The position numbers and the translations under genes were made by a program. From Lysinibacillus sp. JNUCC-52 (lineage in GTDB: Bacteria > Bacillota > Bacilli > Bacillales_A > Planococcaceae): DNA of 64,000 nt. A model generated the notes under the pieces. The model did not search any database and was not told the DNA's origin. It worked only from the letters and a program-made list of their open reading frames with translations. Positions within the stretch are counted from its first letter, which is position 1. The number at the start of each line of letters is the position of its first letter. Positions 36,207 through 46,001 of the stretch are shown here, piece by piece. The stretch lies in NCBI RefSeq assembly GCF_015999545.1, contig NZ_CP065546.1, positions 744,001 through 808,000 of the forward strand, written 5' to 3'.

Positions 36207-37016
36207 TCATTTACTAACTCTTTCGTCCATTAAGTTAAAACCAAACCACTTTTCACTGATTTTTGCATATGTTCCATCCGCAATAAGTTGTGCTAACGCT
36301 ATATTTAGCTTTTCTTTTAATTCCTCATTGTTTTTATTCACAGCAATTGCTTGCTCATTCACTGCTAATAAATCTCCAACAGCTTTCACTGGTATTTTCG
36401 CTTCATCAATAGCAAGCTGCGCAAAAATATTATCTGCCACAACTGCATCTAAACGACCTGTTTTAATATCCATCAATGCTGCCACATCCCCTTGTGGATA
36501 CGTAATGACATTTTCTTTGGCCGTTAATTTTAACGCATCCGTTTCATAATTTGTAGCGGGCACGGCACCAATTACTTTGCCCTCTGCATCTGCTCCTGAT
36601 TTAATGCTCGTATTATTTTCAGCTACAAACAGTTGTGAGCCTGAACGATAGTAAGTGTCCGTAAAGCTAACAACCTTTAAACGCTCCTCCGTGACGGTCA
36701 TACTGCCTAAAATCGCATCAAATTTATCATCTAGTAGACCTTGAATAATTGATTCGAATGGGAAAGTCATCGGGACAGGTTTCATGCCCATTTTTTCAGC
36801 TAAAGCTTCTCCAAGTTCTACGTCAAATCCAACTAACTCGCCATTCTCTTTATAATTAAATGGCTTATATATTCCACTCATGGCATAAACAAATTCCTCT
36901 TGTTCAGTGCCTGACGATGCCGCTTTTTTTGAATCTTCATTTGAACTACAACCAACTAAAAGTCCTACCCCTAATGTTAAGGTTGCTAATAATGCTTTAA
37001 GCTTGAATTGCTTCAT
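36207..37016 (-). CDS. Amino-acid ABC substrate-binding lipoprotein
   Basis: 269-residue SBP family 3 lipoprotein. Signal peptide with lipobox LLVGC (Cys near 23); then [22 protein letters not shown], the family hallmark, and [19 protein letters not shown] near 115. Its ATG lies inside the end of the ATPase gene (20-base overlap). It captures a polar amino acid outside the membrane and docks on the permease. Confidence 0.93.
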   Translation of the reverse strand: MKQFKLKALLATLTLGVGLLVGCSSNEDSKKAASSGTEQEEFVYAMSGIYKPFNYKENGELVGFDVELGEALAEKMGMKPVPMTFPFESIIQGLLDDKFDAILGSMTVTEERLKVVSFTDTYYRSGSQLFVAENNTSIKSGADAEGKVIGAVPATNYETDALKLTAKENVITYPQGDVAALMDIKTGRLDAVVADNIFAQLAIDEAKIPVKAVGDLLAVNEQAIAVNKNNEELKEKLNIALAQLIADGTYAKISEKWFGFNLMDERVSK

Positions 37017-37755
37017 GTTTATTACCCCCCATGTGTAAAATTCTGTTTAAAAATTGTTTTGTTCGTTCATTTTTTGGGTTATCGAAGAAAGTGTCAGGAT
37101 GACCTTCTTCTAAAATTTGTCCACCTTCTAAAAAGACGATATGATTTCCAACTTCACGCGCAAAGCCCATTTCATGCGTCACAATAACCATCGTCATGCC
37201 GTCATTAGCAAGTTGCTTCATAACTTGTAATACTTCCCCAACTAACTCTGGATCTAATGCAGAGGTTGGTTCATCAAATAACATCACTTTTGGCTCCATC
37301 GCCAATGCACGTGCAATAGCTACTCGCTGCTTTTGACCGCCCGATAAACTATCAGGGTACATTGTCGCTTTATCTCGTAACCCTACTTTTTCAAGTAAAT
37401 CATATGCATAAGCAGTTGCTGTTTCTTTTGACTGCTTTTTTACAAAGATGGGTGCTTCGATGATGTTTTCAAGAACTGTCCGATGAGGGAAAAGATTAAA
37501 ATGCTGGAACACCATACCTACCTCAGCTCGAACTTTATTTAAATCCGTTTTAGTCGCATGTATGGCTTGTCCTTCTATACAGATATGGCCTTCGTCATAT
37601 AACTCTAAGAAATTTAAACAACGTAACAGAGTGCTTTTTCCTGAACCACTCGCGCCAATTAATACAACAACATCCCCTTGCTGTATTTGTAAATCTACTC
37701 CTTTTAAAACTTGTAAAGAGCCAAAGGATTTTTTTAAATTGTTGACTTGAATCAT
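36997..37755 (-). CDS. Polar amino-acid ABC ATPase
   Basis: 252-residue ATPase: Walker [10 protein letters not shown], signature [15 protein letters not shown], Walker [13 protein letters not shown]-loop [11 protein letters not shown] 37755 ([12 protein letters not shown]) follows AAGGA by eight bases; the earlier ATG at 37764 touches the site. First gene of the importer operon and divergent from the two-component system, which probably responds to or controls the same nutrient. Confidence 0.94.
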   Translation of the reverse strand: MIQVNNLKKSFGSLQVLKGVDLQIQQGDVVVLIGASGSGKSTLLRCLNFLELYDEGHICIEGQAIHATKTDLNKVRAEVGMVFQHFNLFPHRTVLENIIEAPIFVKKQSKETATAYAYDLLEKVGLRDKATMYPDSLSGGQKQRVAIARALAMEPKVMLFDEPTSALDPELVGEVLQVMKQLANDGMTMVIVTHEMGFAREVGNHIVFLEGGQILEEGHPDTFFDNPKNERTKQFLNRILHMGGNKHEAIQA

Positions 37756-37812
37756 TGCTATCATCCTTCCTGCAAAATCGATATCATTTGCTTTTTCATC
37801 GGTATTACTCAA

Positions 37813-37968
37813 CTTTTATTTTCCATTATATATTTGGACATTTTTCTACTTAATTAAAGACTCCCCCTCGTTCATTATCCCCTTGCACATTTCGTCACAT
37901 ATCAATTATCTGAAATTACTAAATTGCTAAATAATTAATACACTTTTAATTAAACAGTAATAATATTG
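37813..37968. other. Gene-free divergent spacer
   Basis: AT-rich intergenic region between the ABC operon and the two-component genes, with no supported small gene or structured leader. Confidence 0.45.
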
Positions 37969-37997
37969 TTGAAAAAAGGGCTTTTATTAGACATAAT
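37969..37997 (+). promoter_or_regulatory. Candidate promoter of the two-component system
   Basis: TTGAAA (37969-37974), a 17-base spacer and CATAAT (37992-37997). It lies 145 bases before the response-regulator start, so a nearer promoter is also possible. Confidence 0.45.
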
Positions 37998-38141
37998 AGT
38001 ATCTTTTTTTAATATGTTAGTCCCTTACACTTGTTTAAAGTATCAATTTTCAACATTTTAGATTCATAAACTTACTAAATAGAGTATGATAAAATGTAAA
38101 TATTTTAATATTTCTAATTATTTTAAAGGTGATGATGTACT

Positions 38142-38879
38142 ATGTATAAATTATTAATTGCTGACGATGAATTTGAAATTCGGAATGGCTTAAGCAGTTA
38201 TTTTCCATGGGAAGAAATTGGTTTTGAAATAGTTGGTGTTGTTGAGAACGGGATAGAGGCTTTAACTTTTATTTCAAATCATCATGTTGACGTGTTACTT
38301 ACAGATATACGGATGCCAGAACTAACAGGTATTGAAATTGCGCAACAACTCGATGAACAAAAATCGCCAATACATGTCGTTTTTTTAAGTGGCTATAAAG
38401 ATTTTGATTATGCACAGCAAGCTATCCAATACGGTGTAAAAAACTATATAACGAAACCGACAAAATACAGTGAGCTTGTGACAGTTTTTACAAAAATTAA
38501 AGCACAGCTCGACGAAAAATATGTAACATATAAAACAGACTTTAATCATGATAAGGTCATTGAAACGATATTTAATTATGTGAACGAGCATTATCAACAT
38601 GCTTCTCTTGAAGGCGCGTCACAGCTTGTTCATTTAAATCCAGTCTACATAAGTAAATATTTCAAGGAAAAAACAGGCCGCAATTTCTCAGATTTTGTCG
38701 TCGAAGTCAAAATGGAAAAGGCAGCAATCTTTTTAAAAAATCCTGACTATAAAATTTACGAAATTAGTGAATTGACAGGATATAGCAATGCTAAAAATTT
38801 CACTCGTACATTCCGAAAATATTTTGGTAAAACACCTCGTGAATACCGAAACGAGGAGTGTGGTCTTCACATTGACTAA
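38142..38879 (+). CDS. AraC-type response regulator (YesN-like)
   Basis: 245 residues. The receiver domain (1-120) has the acidic pair ADDE, the phospho-acceptor Asp in VLLTDIRMPE near 53, and Lys in YITKPT near 104. An AraC/XylS double helix-turn-helix (about 145-240) contains LNPVYISKYFKEKTGRNFSDF and the closing FRKYFGKTPREYR. It is paired with the histidine kinase downstream and faces the amino-acid importer, its likely target. Confidence 0.94.
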   Translation: MYKLLIADDEFEIRNGLSSYFPWEEIGFEIVGVVENGIEALTFISNHHVDVLLTDIRMPELTGIEIAQQLDEQKSPIHVVFLSGYKDFDYAQQAIQYGVKNYITKPTKYSELVTVFTKIKAQLDEKYVTYKTDFNHDKVIETIFNYVNEHYQHASLEGASQLVHLNPVYISKYFKEKTGRNFSDFVVEVKMEKAAIFLKNPDYKIYEISELTGYSNAKNFTRTFRKYFGKTPREYRNEECGLHID

Positions 38880-40632
38880 TCATTACATACGTACCTATTT
38901 TTTAAAAAATTTAATTAGCCTATTAATCCCAATGCTTATTCCACTTATTGTATTAGGCGCATTATCCATTTTTTTAATTCAACAATATGTATTACAGGAT
39001 ATTATTGATCGCAATACAGATCTTTTAACGCAAACAAAGGAAAATATCGAGCTTATCTTTTATGAGCTCGATTCGTTAAACAGCTATATTATTTCAAGTA
39101 CAAATCAATTCGATAACTTGCAGCAGCTTATGGATAAGCCATCACTTACCCACCAGGACTATACGGACCTTGTCACATTAAAAAATTTTATTGATGCACC
39201 AAAAGAGGCTAGAGAATATATTCATTCGATATACATCTATGTAAAGAACGACTCTGGAAAGTATTTATCGACAACTACAACTGGTTTAGTCGAATTACGA
39301 AATACACTTGATTTTAATTGGTATCATAGCTTTGTAACGCATCTTGGCTATGAGGAAACTTGGGCTGAATCAAGAACTATTAAACGTATAACGAATAACC
39401 AAATGGATACACCTTTAAATATTATTACGATGTATCGCACTATCCCTAAAAATAATGGTGTGCTTGTCTTAAATATTAAAGCAGACTATTTGCAGCAACA
39501 GCTCGCATCACTATCAACAACAGTAGGACGCAATTTAGTCATTGTGGACAACAAAAATAATATTATTTTTAACGAACAAAATTATGAACTAGGCAACCGA
39601 ATCATCCAAAGGCTGACATCTAATCCCAATGCATTTTTTGATATGACAATTGATGGAAAGCCATACGTCATCTCTAAAATGGAGTCATCAAAATATGACT
39701 GGACATTTTTATCGATCAATCCTAAAACGAGTCTTTACCAAGTGCCAAAGAAACTGTTAAAGCTTGTTTTATTTCTTTCAGCAATTTGCATCATCGGAAG
39801 TGTTATTTATGCCTTTTGGATAACGCGAAAAGCAACAGTCCATATGCGAAAGATATTAGCAATTTTTCAATCTGCTGAACAGGGCGGTGTATTACCTGAC
39901 ATTTCAATCCCTGTTAATGATGTGTATAGTCTCATTACACATAAAGTTTTACTCAATTTTACGGAGCAGAATACATTGAAACGAAAGCTAGCGGAGAAAA
40001 AATACAAGGAGCAAACGTTAGAGCTAGCCGCCCTCCAATCACAACTGAATCCGCATTTTTTATTTAATACTTTAGAAACATTAAATTGGCGTGCCATCTC
40101 ATTAACGGGAAAACCAAATGAGTTAAATGATATGATTGATAATTTAGCGACAATTCTCCGCTACTCACTTGACGATGAATCAAGTATGGTCCCTATAATG
40201 GAGGAAATTAAATACACGAAGCACTATATTGATATTTTGAAAGCACGTCATCAAAATCAATTTCACGTTCTATGGGAATATGATGATGATATTATGCCAT
40301 TCAAAGTGAAAAAGTTGACGATACAGCCATTAATTGAAAACGCCATTGAGCACGGGAAACATAAAAAGCTTCTTTGTCATATTAAAATTAAATTGACCGT
40401 TCAGGCTGATTCGATGATATTAGCCGTTATCGATAATGGAAAAGGGATGGAACGAAGTCAGCTACAATTAGTACGTGAGCGTCTTCAGCAAAATGAGCAA
40501 TACAGTCATATTGGGTTAAGTAATACACATAAGCGCCTTCTTGTCGCCTTCGGAGATCATGGGGGACTTACTATTCTAAGTAAAAAAGGTTGGGGAACGG
40601 TCGTTAAGATGAAGATTCCATTGAAAATATAA
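38872..40632 (+). CDS. Sensor histidine kinase (YesM-like)
   Basis: 586-residue membrane kinase. A first helix at about 10-35, an extracellular sensor domain (about 36-300), a second helix near 300-325, then the His_kinase domain with LNPHFLFNTLETLNW near 390 (phospho-His) and an HATPase end (IQPLIENAIEHG, DNGKGM). Start chosen as TTG 38872, 13 bases after GAGGAG and overlapping the regulator stop; GTG 38860 is too close to that site. Signal unknown; the importer next door suggests an amino acid or a peptide. Confidence 0.92.
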   Translation: MTNHYIRTYFLKNLISLLIPMLIPLIVLGALSIFLIQQYVLQDIIDRNTDLLTQTKENIELIFYELDSLNSYIISSTNQFDNLQQLMDKPSLTHQDYTDLVTLKNFIDAPKEAREYIHSIYIYVKNDSGKYLSTTTTGLVELRNTLDFNWYHSFVTHLGYEETWAESRTIKRITNNQMDTPLNIITMYRTIPKNNGVLVLNIKADYLQQQLASLSTTVGRNLVIVDNKNNIIFNEQNYELGNRIIQRLTSNPNAFFDMTIDGKPYVISKMESSKYDWTFLSINPKTSLYQVPKKLLKLVLFLSAICIIGSVIYAFWITRKATVHMRKILAIFQSAEQGGVLPDISIPVNDVYSLITHKVLLNFTEQNTLKRKLAEKKYKEQTLELAALQSQLNPHFLFNTLETLNWRAISLTGKPNELNDMIDNLATILRYSLDDESSMVPIMEEIKYTKHYIDILKARHQNQFHVLWEYDDDIMPFKVKKLTIQPLIENAIEHGKHKKLLCHIKIKLTVQADSMILAVIDNGKGMERSQLQLVRERLQQNEQYSHIGLSNTHKRLLVAFGDHGGLTILSKKGWGTVVKMKIPLKI

Positions 40633-40647
40633 TAAGGTGTGCAATAA

Positions 40648-40676
40648 AAAGCTAGTGCTATACCCGCACTAGCTTT
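40648..40676. terminator. Bidirectional terminator
   Basis: A stem AAAGCTAGTGC/GCACTAGCTTT lies between the convergent kinase (+) and Sco (-) genes, with T-rich and A-rich flanks. Confidence 0.85.
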
Positions 40677-40680
40677 CTTT

Positions 40681-41289
40681 TTATAAGTTTTCATCTATAT
40701 ATGTTTCTAAATCGCCCACGATAGTATCGATTGGTACATCTGCTGCGTCCTTCGCATAGCCGTCATATTGTTTTACGAGGATACCATCTTTATCGACTAA
40801 GAAAAATTGGATACCGTGGATAACTTGATCTGAATTTGGGTCATCCTTTACGAGTAATTTTGTGGATTTTACGGCAAATTGCTCAATATATGACTGAGAA
40901 TACCCCGTAAGAAGATTCCATTTTGATTCGTCAGGCACTGTATATCTTGCTAAATAGTCAGCGAGCACTTCAGGTGTATCAACTTCAGGATCTACTGAAA
41001 AAGCGACAAGATTGTAATCCTCTATTCCTTTTTTCATGAGCTTTTCTTGTATTTGGGTCATGTTAAACGTCATTGGTGGACAAACTGAATTACAATTCGT
41101 GAAAATATACATGCCTAACCAAGGTTTGCCTTTTAAACTTTCAAGTGACACATTTTCTCCACGCTGATTGACATGGTCAAAATCTTGTATTTCATAACTA
41201 TAATCAGCTTTAAACTTCACATTTCCACATGCACTCAGTACTGTAACTAACGCTAATAGTAACACTAATCCTATTACCTTATTTTTCAT
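40681..41289 (-). CDS. SCO1/SenC copper-chaperone lipoprotein
   Basis: 202-residue lipoprotein with lipobox VLSACG (Cys near 21) and a thioredoxin-like fold. Copper ligands: NCNSVCPP (CxxxC near 85) and His in VIHGIQFF near 168. It loads or reduces the CuA site of cytochrome c oxidase, and some members act in thiol stress. ATG 41289 lies nine bases after GGGAG. Monocistronic here, not beside oxidase genes. Confidence 0.92.
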   Translation of the reverse strand: MKNKVIGLVLLLALVTVLSACGNVKFKADYSYEIQDFDHVNQRGENVSLESLKGKPWLGMYIFTNCNSVCPPMTFNMTQIQEKLMKKGIEDYNLVAFSVDPEVDTPEVLADYLARYTVPDESKWNLLTGYSQSYIEQFAVKSTKLLVKDDPNSDQVIHGIQFFLVDKDGILVKQYDGYAKDAADVPIDTIVGDLETYIDENL

Positions 41290-41385
41290 CTTCACACACT
41301 CCCTACCAACATTACCCCCATCTTATCGAATGGTGTAAGCGTTGACAACTACCTGACGTGACAGCTTTCTTACATCTTTGTGAAA

Positions 41386-41514
41386 TCATCTTTCTTTAAT
41401 CGAAACAAGCACATCATGTATTGCATCCAGCTTTACTTCAACGCGATGTAATAAATAAAACGATATAAGTATTGGAAAGCCAATATTGGAGACCATATTC
41501 AGCCATTGTTCCAT
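41386..41514 (-). CDS. YvrJ family small membrane protein (42 aa)
   Basis: Too short for usual cut-offs. ATG 41514 lies behind AAAGGAG. The product starts MEQWLNMVSNIGFPILIS, continues through a single membrane helix to YLLHRVEVKLDAIHDVL and ends in a charged tail, the YvrJ-family pattern. YvrJ proteins have no proven function and often lie by DUF1659/DUF2922 genes, as here. A hairpin (41552-41585) separates it from the DUF2922 gene. Confidence 0.85.
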   Translation of the reverse strand: MEQWLNMVSNIGFPILISFYLLHRVEVKLDAIHDVLVSIKER

Positions 41515-41551
41515 AGTGCTTTCTCCTTTCGATATTTTGTTCCCTTTTTAA

Positions 41552-41585
41552 AAATGGTCTTTGCAGCTTAGTGCAAAGACCATTT
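41552..41585 (-). terminator. Terminator-like hairpin between DUF2922 and yvrJ-like genes
   Basis: Perfect 14-bp arms (AAATGGTCTTTGCA and its complement) are followed on the minus strand by TTTTT. Confidence 0.75.
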
Positions 41586-41591
41586 CAATCA

Positions 41592-41816
41592 TTATTTCAT
41601 GCCTAGTTCAAATTCTGAAACTTGACGATCAATGAGCCGAGCTCCCTTTATCCTCACAAAAGCACCAGCTTGTCCACCAAATACATTGTTCGTAATAATC
41701 GTTTGCATTACTTGTTGAATTTCAGTAGGTGTAACATTTGGTTTCGGTGCATCAATTGCAATCGACGCCGTCTTCCCCGTCTCTGTTTCAAATAGTAACT
41801 CTAATACTTTTGCCAA
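41592..41816 (-). CDS. DUF2922 family protein
   Basis: 74-residue cytosolic protein, KVLELLFETETGKTASIAID at the start, a pattern typical of DUF2922. ATG with GGAGGGAT-type site. It follows the DUF1659 gene by 27 bases; the DUF1659-DUF2922-YvrJ trio recurs in Bacillales but its role is not known. Confidence 0.88.
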   Translation of the reverse strand: MAKVLELLFETETGKTASIAIDAPKPNVTPTEIQQVMQTIITNNVFGGQAGAFVRIKGARLIDRQVSEFELGMK

Positions 41817-41843
41817 TGTAATCCCTCCTTATGTTTTCTGTTA

Positions 41844-42059
41844 TTACGATAATTCTGTAGTTTCTTGCTTCAAAATACCTTCGAGTGGCTGTGAGGAAAG
41901 ACTCGCAATTGCTTTCGCTACCGCTACGAATGCTTCTGTAGTATGCGTCCCATTGACATTACGGTATGTTTTGATTGCGAACTTTGGCTCATTTTTTTCA
42001 TTGTGGCCCGCCATATACTTTAGACGAAGTGTTGCACCTAAAAAATTCGTTTTTTGCAT
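41844..42059 (-). CDS. DUF1659 family protein
   Basis: 71 residues beginning MQKTNFLGATLRLKY; ATG 42059 is eight bases after GGGGG, so the longer frame is rejected. Compact alpha/beta protein with an NVNGTHTTEAFVAVAKAIA segment typical of DUF1659. First gene of the small DUF operon. Function unknown. Confidence 0.88.
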   Translation of the reverse strand: MQKTNFLGATLRLKYMAGHNEKNEPKFAIKTYRNVNGTHTTEAFVAVAKAIASLSSQPLEGILKQETTELS

Positions 42060-42186
42060 CAGTAACACCCCCTTTCTGCACACTATATACGCCTATTTCA
42101 TGTGTGAAGGGACATTAATTAGAAATTTGTTTTTGAAACAAGCAGCAGTTTACGACCACAAAATAAACAAGCGTGAAAAATACACC

Positions 42187-42219
42187 TATAAAAAAGCCGT
42201 CCGACTATCCGAACGACTT
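42187..42219 (-). terminator. Nudix gene terminator
   Basis: Short stem (AAGTCGT/ACGGCTT with one G-T pair plus inner pairs), followed on the minus strand by six T. Confidence 0.65.
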
Positions 42220-42282
42220 AAAAATATATTATTTGTTTCTTTAGAGTAAGAAGTTTCCGTAGGTCCTAACTCATGTAGCCAT

Positions 42283-42711
42283 TCAAAGCAAATCGAGTAA
42301 TCCGTTTGGCACTAAAGTTATTTTATTATTTGTAAAATCACTAATTGCCTTCCATAGCAATTTGAACGTTGAACCATTATCTTCTTTTCCAAAAAAAGAA
42401 GGGTTTGCATAAAAGGACTTATCTACAAATTCAGCATCATATACAAATACTACTTCGTGCCCAAGGTCACCGTTATATGTAAATATGTTTTCAATTGTTC
42501 CTATATAGTTTAGATTCTGAATATTTGCCTCTATTTCTTCACGTACTTCTCTTTGTATTGCTTCCGCACTTGTCTCACCAAATTCAATTTTTCCACCAAT
42601 TGGCCGATAATAAAATTCCCCTTTTACTTCATCGAAACCTTCGGCGACAAGTATTAAATCGTCATTTCTAAATAGACAAATAGCTTTTGTTATAATTTGC
42701 TCAGCCCTCAT
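42283..42711 (-). CDS. Nudix hydrolase
   Basis: 142 residues with the Nudix box GGKIEFGETSAEAIQREVRE plus EIEA at about 37-60, matching GX5EX7REUXEEXGU; it binds the metal and hydrolyses an X-linked nucleoside diphosphate. Substrate unknown. Monocistronic, next to a short membrane protein gene on the same strand. Confidence 0.92.
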   Translation of the reverse strand: MRAEQIITKAICLFRNDDLILVAEGFDEVKGEFYYRPIGGKIEFGETSAEAIQREVREEIEANIQNLNYIGTIENIFTYNGDLGHEVVFVYDAEFVDKSFYANPSFFGKEDNGSTFKLLWKAISDFTNNKITLVPNGLLDLL

Positions 42712-42774
42712 TCTATTCCTCCAAACGCCACCTTTATTGAATACTCCTTTTTAATACCAACTAGGTACTGCTCA

Positions 42775-42951
42775 TCACGAAGTTGTCTTATTTATTTTCT
42801 CAGATATAATATGGCAAATTATAATCGTAGCTGTAAAAATAAAGGTATGCATCAATGCTTCAAGAAAGGGATATTTATATTTAAATAATTGTATGACTAG
42901 CATTAAAATAAAAGCTAAACTATAAAAACTATAAAAAAATGTTCTTTTCAA
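42775..42951 (-). CDS. Small two-helix membrane protein (58 aa)
   Basis: Short frame with TTG start at 42951 and a GTGGG-type site eight bases upstream. The product starts MKRTFFYSFYSLAF and has two hydrophobic helices (about 6-23 and 33-50) joined by KYKYPFLEAL and a charged tail SEKINKTTS. It resembles the many small Bacillales membrane proteins of unknown role; I recognise no family. A weak ribosome site keeps confidence moderate. Confidence 0.5.
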   Translation of the reverse strand: MKRTFFYSFYSLAFILMLVIQLFKYKYPFLEALMHTFIFTATIIICHIISEKINKTTS

Positions 42952-43011
42952 ATAAATTTCCCACTTCCTTTATCCTTCATTTTAAAGATAGAGATTATCT
43001 GACTTCCCACA

Positions 43012-44451
43012 TTATTCCGCACTAGTTAAGTTTTTCGTTTCTGTCACGCTTAAATTATACTTTTTAAACCTTCTTGCAATATAGGCTTGGGTGACGCCTA
43101 GTTTAGCAGCTGTTTTTCTTGTACTTTGAAGTTGATTATACGTTTTTTCAATGATTTCTTTTTCAATATGATTAAGGTATTCCGTTAATGTTTGACCTTC
43201 AGGTAATGTATCCAGCAAATTAGCTGTCTCTTCACGACGAAAGTCACTCGGAAGATCCTGTTCATTCATTACTTGATTAGGCGCTGTTATGACCAATCGT
43301 TCCAATAGATTTTCTAATTCTCTAATATTTCCAGGCCAATCATAGTTATATAAAATATTAGTTAGTTTACCTGATAGATTACGGTCTTTTTGATATTTAT
43401 TATTATATTTTTTCAGGAAGAAGTCCAAAAGAGGGACGATATCTTCCCTGCGTTCCCTTAAAGGAGGGATTGTTAATGGCAAAATATTTAAGCGGTAATA
43501 TAAATCAGCCCGAAATTGTCCAGCTTTTGTCATTTCTAAAAGATTAGCATTTGAGCCAGCAATCACTCGAACGTCTGCTTGATGGACTTGTGTATCACCA
43601 ATCGGTGTATACGTTTTATTTTGAAGGAACAAAAGTAATTTAGATTGTATTTGCAATGGGAGTTCACTAATTTCGTCAAGAAATAATATGCCATTTTCTG
43701 CTGCAGCGATTAGCCCTATTTTCCCGTTATTATTGGCTCCTGTAAATGCACCTTTCTTATAGCCGAAAAGCTCTGATTCAATTAAAGACTCAGGAATTGC
43801 ACCACAATTCAAGTGTACAAAAGGCTTATCGCTGCGGTTACTCAATTGATGCATTTTTTGGGCAAAAGCACTCTTCCCTACGCCAGTTTCCCCTGTAATT
43901 AAAACAGTCGTATCCACATCTGCCACTTTCTCAAGCCATTCAAGAGCTGTGTGAAAAGCTTTACTTTTTCCAACAAATGATTCTAGCTCTTGCTCTTTAT
44001 TTTGATGCCTGATCATTTCCCGAATTTGGTTTTTATAACGTTGTAAAAGATCTTCTGCCTTTTCCAATTCCATATTCATATTAAATGCTTCACTTAACGT
44101 GCGAGCATGGGTAACAATAAATTCTATTTCACCATTTTCGTCAGTAATATAATCCCCCGATACTAGTAGTTTCTGGTTGTTCTTTATAACTTGCACTGTG
44201 TTGACAAACTGCTTATTCTTCAATACTAGACGGGCAATGGAAGGTGAAAATAATCCCCTTTTTTCCATATCAAATACACTCTGATTGATTAAGTCCACTT
44301 CATCCACATCAAACAGTCCCCGCTTCGCAGCATCATTTACCCAAATAACGGTTCCATTTTTATCAAGTACCCAAATACCGTCCTTTATAGTGTTCATAAT
44401 ATCTAAAAAAAATTGATTCTTTTCATCTTGAAAAAGAGCTAATTTATCCAT
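43012..44451 (-). CDS. Sigma-54-dependent transcriptional activator (PAS-AAA-Fis HTH)
   Basis: 479 residues: PAS sensor (about 10-120), AAA+ core (about 165-390) with Walker A TGETGVGKSAFA and the sigma-54 contact loop GAFTGA in YKKGAFTGANNN, then a Fis-type HTH (about 440-475, TRKTAAKLGVTQAYIARRFK). ATG 44451 follows GGTG by six bases. It diverges from an aminotransferase operon with a -24/-12 promoter and two upstream dyads, its obvious target. Effector unknown; likely an amino acid. Confidence 0.95.
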   Translation of the reverse strand: MDKLALFQDEKNQFFLDIMNTIKDGIWVLDKNGTVIWVNDAAKRGLFDVDEVDLINQSVFDMEKRGLFSPSIARLVLKNKQFVNTVQVIKNNQKLLVSGDYITDENGEIEFIVTHARTLSEAFNMNMELEKAEDLLQRYKNQIREMIRHQNKEQELESFVGKSKAFHTALEWLEKVADVDTTVLITGETGVGKSAFAQKMHQLSNRSDKPFVHLNCGAIPESLIESELFGYKKGAFTGANNNGKIGLIAAAENGILFLDEISELPLQIQSKLLLFLQNKTYTPIGDTQVHQADVRVIAGSNANLLEMTKAGQFRADLYYRLNILPLTIPPLRERREDIVPLLDFFLKKYNNKYQKDRNLSGKLTNILYNYDWPGNIRELENLLERLVITAPNQVMNEQDLPSDFRREETANLLDTLPEGQTLTEYLNHIEKEIIEKTYNQLQSTRKTAAKLGVTQAYIARRFKKYNLSVTETKNLTSAE

Positions 44452-44591
44452 TCCAATCACCAAATTCTCTATTTATTACATTCAATTCTATCAAAATTTT
44501 TTAAATAATCTATCAAAACGAGCCGCTCCATAATTTTTTATCAATATAATCATCCTTATTTACTTGCCAATATAGATGTTTCACTACATTT

Positions 44592-44609
44592 TGATTCGGA
44601 AACGACTCA
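44592..44609. promoter_or_regulatory. Upstream activator site 1 (imperfect dyad)
   Basis: TGATTCG-GAAA-CGACTCA, one arm mismatch, 75 bp upstream of a perfect copy. It is a likely binding site for the sigma-54 activator. Confidence 0.6.
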
Positions 44610-44666
44610 TTTTGAATCTCTTTTTAAACATACAATCGCATTTGATGATGATGCGTTATACAAAAT

Positions 44667-44684
44667 TGAATCGAAAACGATTCA
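44667..44684. promoter_or_regulatory. Upstream activator site 2 (perfect dyad)
   Basis: TGAATCG-AAAA-CGATTCA, perfect 7-bp arms, centred about 80 bp upstream of the -24 element, the normal distance for an enhancer-binding protein. Confidence 0.7.
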
Positions 44685-44754
44685 GTGATTTTAAATCAAA
44701 GCATTAATTCGTCAAATTACTTATTGAAAACACTGATTTATCAACGTTTTCGAA

Positions 44755-44771
44755 TTGGCATGCTTTTTGCA
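44755..44771 (+). promoter_or_regulatory. Sigma-54 promoter (-24/-12)
   Basis: TTGGCATG, four bases, then TTGCA, matching the sigma-54 consensus with the GG and GC invariant pairs ten bases apart. About 48 bases before the aminotransferase start codon. Confidence 0.9.
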
Positions 44772-44818
44772 TATTACTAAGCTGTCCCCAAATATAGAGA
44801 TAGGAAAAGGAGAGCAAT

Positions 44819-46000
44819 ATGAAATATTTACTTAATAAAACGATTAAAGACATTAAAATTTCGGCCATACGCGAAATTGGAAACAAGGTGGCAAATGACC
44901 CGTCGATTATTAATCTGACAATTGGACAGCCAGATTTTGTCACACCACACTCTATTTTAGAAGCAGGAAAACAGGCCATTGATGCACATAAAACTGGTTA
45001 TACACATAACGCAGGTGTACTTGAGCTTCGACAGGCTGCTGCTAACTTTGTCCAAAGACGCTATAGCCTAAATTACAATCCAGAAGATGAGATTTTAATT
45101 ACAATGGGTGCAAGTGAAGCGTTAGATATTGCCTTTCGTACAATTTTAGAGCCTGGTGATGAAGTCATTTTACCAGCACCAATTTATCCTGGTTATGAGC
45201 CACTTATTCGTTTGTGCTACGCAACACCTGTATTTGTTGATACACGGAAAAATAATTGTAAAATCTCAGCAAAATTAATCGAAGAAAACATAACAGAAAA
45301 AACAAAATGTGTTGTTTTACCGTATCCATCAAACCCTACAGGTACTATGCTAGAGGCTCGTGAATTAGAAGAAATAGCAAATCTATTAAAGGGTAAAGAT
45401 ATTTTTATTATTTCAGATGAAATATATAGTGAGCTAACGTATGGATTGAAACATACGTCAATTGCTTCATTCCCAGCAATGAAAGAGCAATGTATTGTCA
45501 TCAACGGTTTATCGAAGTCCCATGCTATGACAGGCTGGCGAATCGGCTACACATTAGCCCCTGCATATATAACAGAAGAGATGTTTAAAGTTCATGCCTT
45601 CAACTGTGTATGTGCAAATTCAGTTAGTCAATATGCTGCGATCAATGCATTAAATGACGATTTACCAGAAGTCGAAGAAATGCGCCAACAATATGAAAAA
45701 CGACGGAATTTTATTTTTCAACGTATTACAGACATGGGCTTAGAAGCAATTGAACCAGATGGTGCGTTTTATTTATTTGTTTCCATTGAAAAAACAGGTT
45801 TAAGTTCAAATGATTTTGTCCATCAGCTTGTGGAAAAAGAGAAAGTAGCCGTTATACCAGGCTACGGATTTTCTGAGTATGGCGAAGGCTATATCCGTAT
45901 TTCGTATGCATGTTCAATGCAACTTTTAGAAGAGGGATTAAAGCGTATACAACAGTTTGTACATCCCCTATTAGAAAAAGCACTTGAGGAGGTTGATTAA
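44819..46000 (+). CDS. Class I/II PLP-dependent aminotransferase
   Basis: 393-residue fold-type I aminotransferase, PatA/AspC-like. Landmarks: LTIGQPDFVTP near 40, GYTHNAGVLELRQA near 60, YPSNPTGTM near 166, DEIYSEL near 200, and the PLP Lys in SKSHAMTGWRIGY near 233. First gene of a sigma-54-driven operon with a DUF3311 protein and a sodium symporter. I infer catabolism of an imported amino acid, with the transporter, transaminase and regulator forming one unit. Substrate undecided. Confidence 0.93.
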   Translation: MKYLLNKTIKDIKISAIREIGNKVANDPSIINLTIGQPDFVTPHSILEAGKQAIDAHKTGYTHNAGVLELRQAAANFVQRRYSLNYNPEDEILITMGASEALDIAFRTILEPGDEVILPAPIYPGYEPLIRLCYATPVFVDTRKNNCKISAKLIEENITEKTKCVVLPYPSNPTGTMLEARELEEIANLLKGKDIFIISDEIYSELTYGLKHTSIASFPAMKEQCIVINGLSKSHAMTGWRIGYTLAPAYITEEMFKVHAFNCVCANSVSQYAAINALNDDLPEVEEMRQQYEKRRNFIFQRITDMGLEAIEPDGAFYLFVSIEKTGLSSNDFVHQLVEKEKVAVIPGYGFSEYGEGYIRISYACSMQLLEEGLKRIQQFVHPLLEKALEEVD

Positions 46001-46001
46001 T

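Noticed and set aside
42187..42219. Possible RNA regulator in the 42.1-42.25 kb spacer
   Set aside because: The short stem with a T run is explained as the terminator of the Nudix gene.
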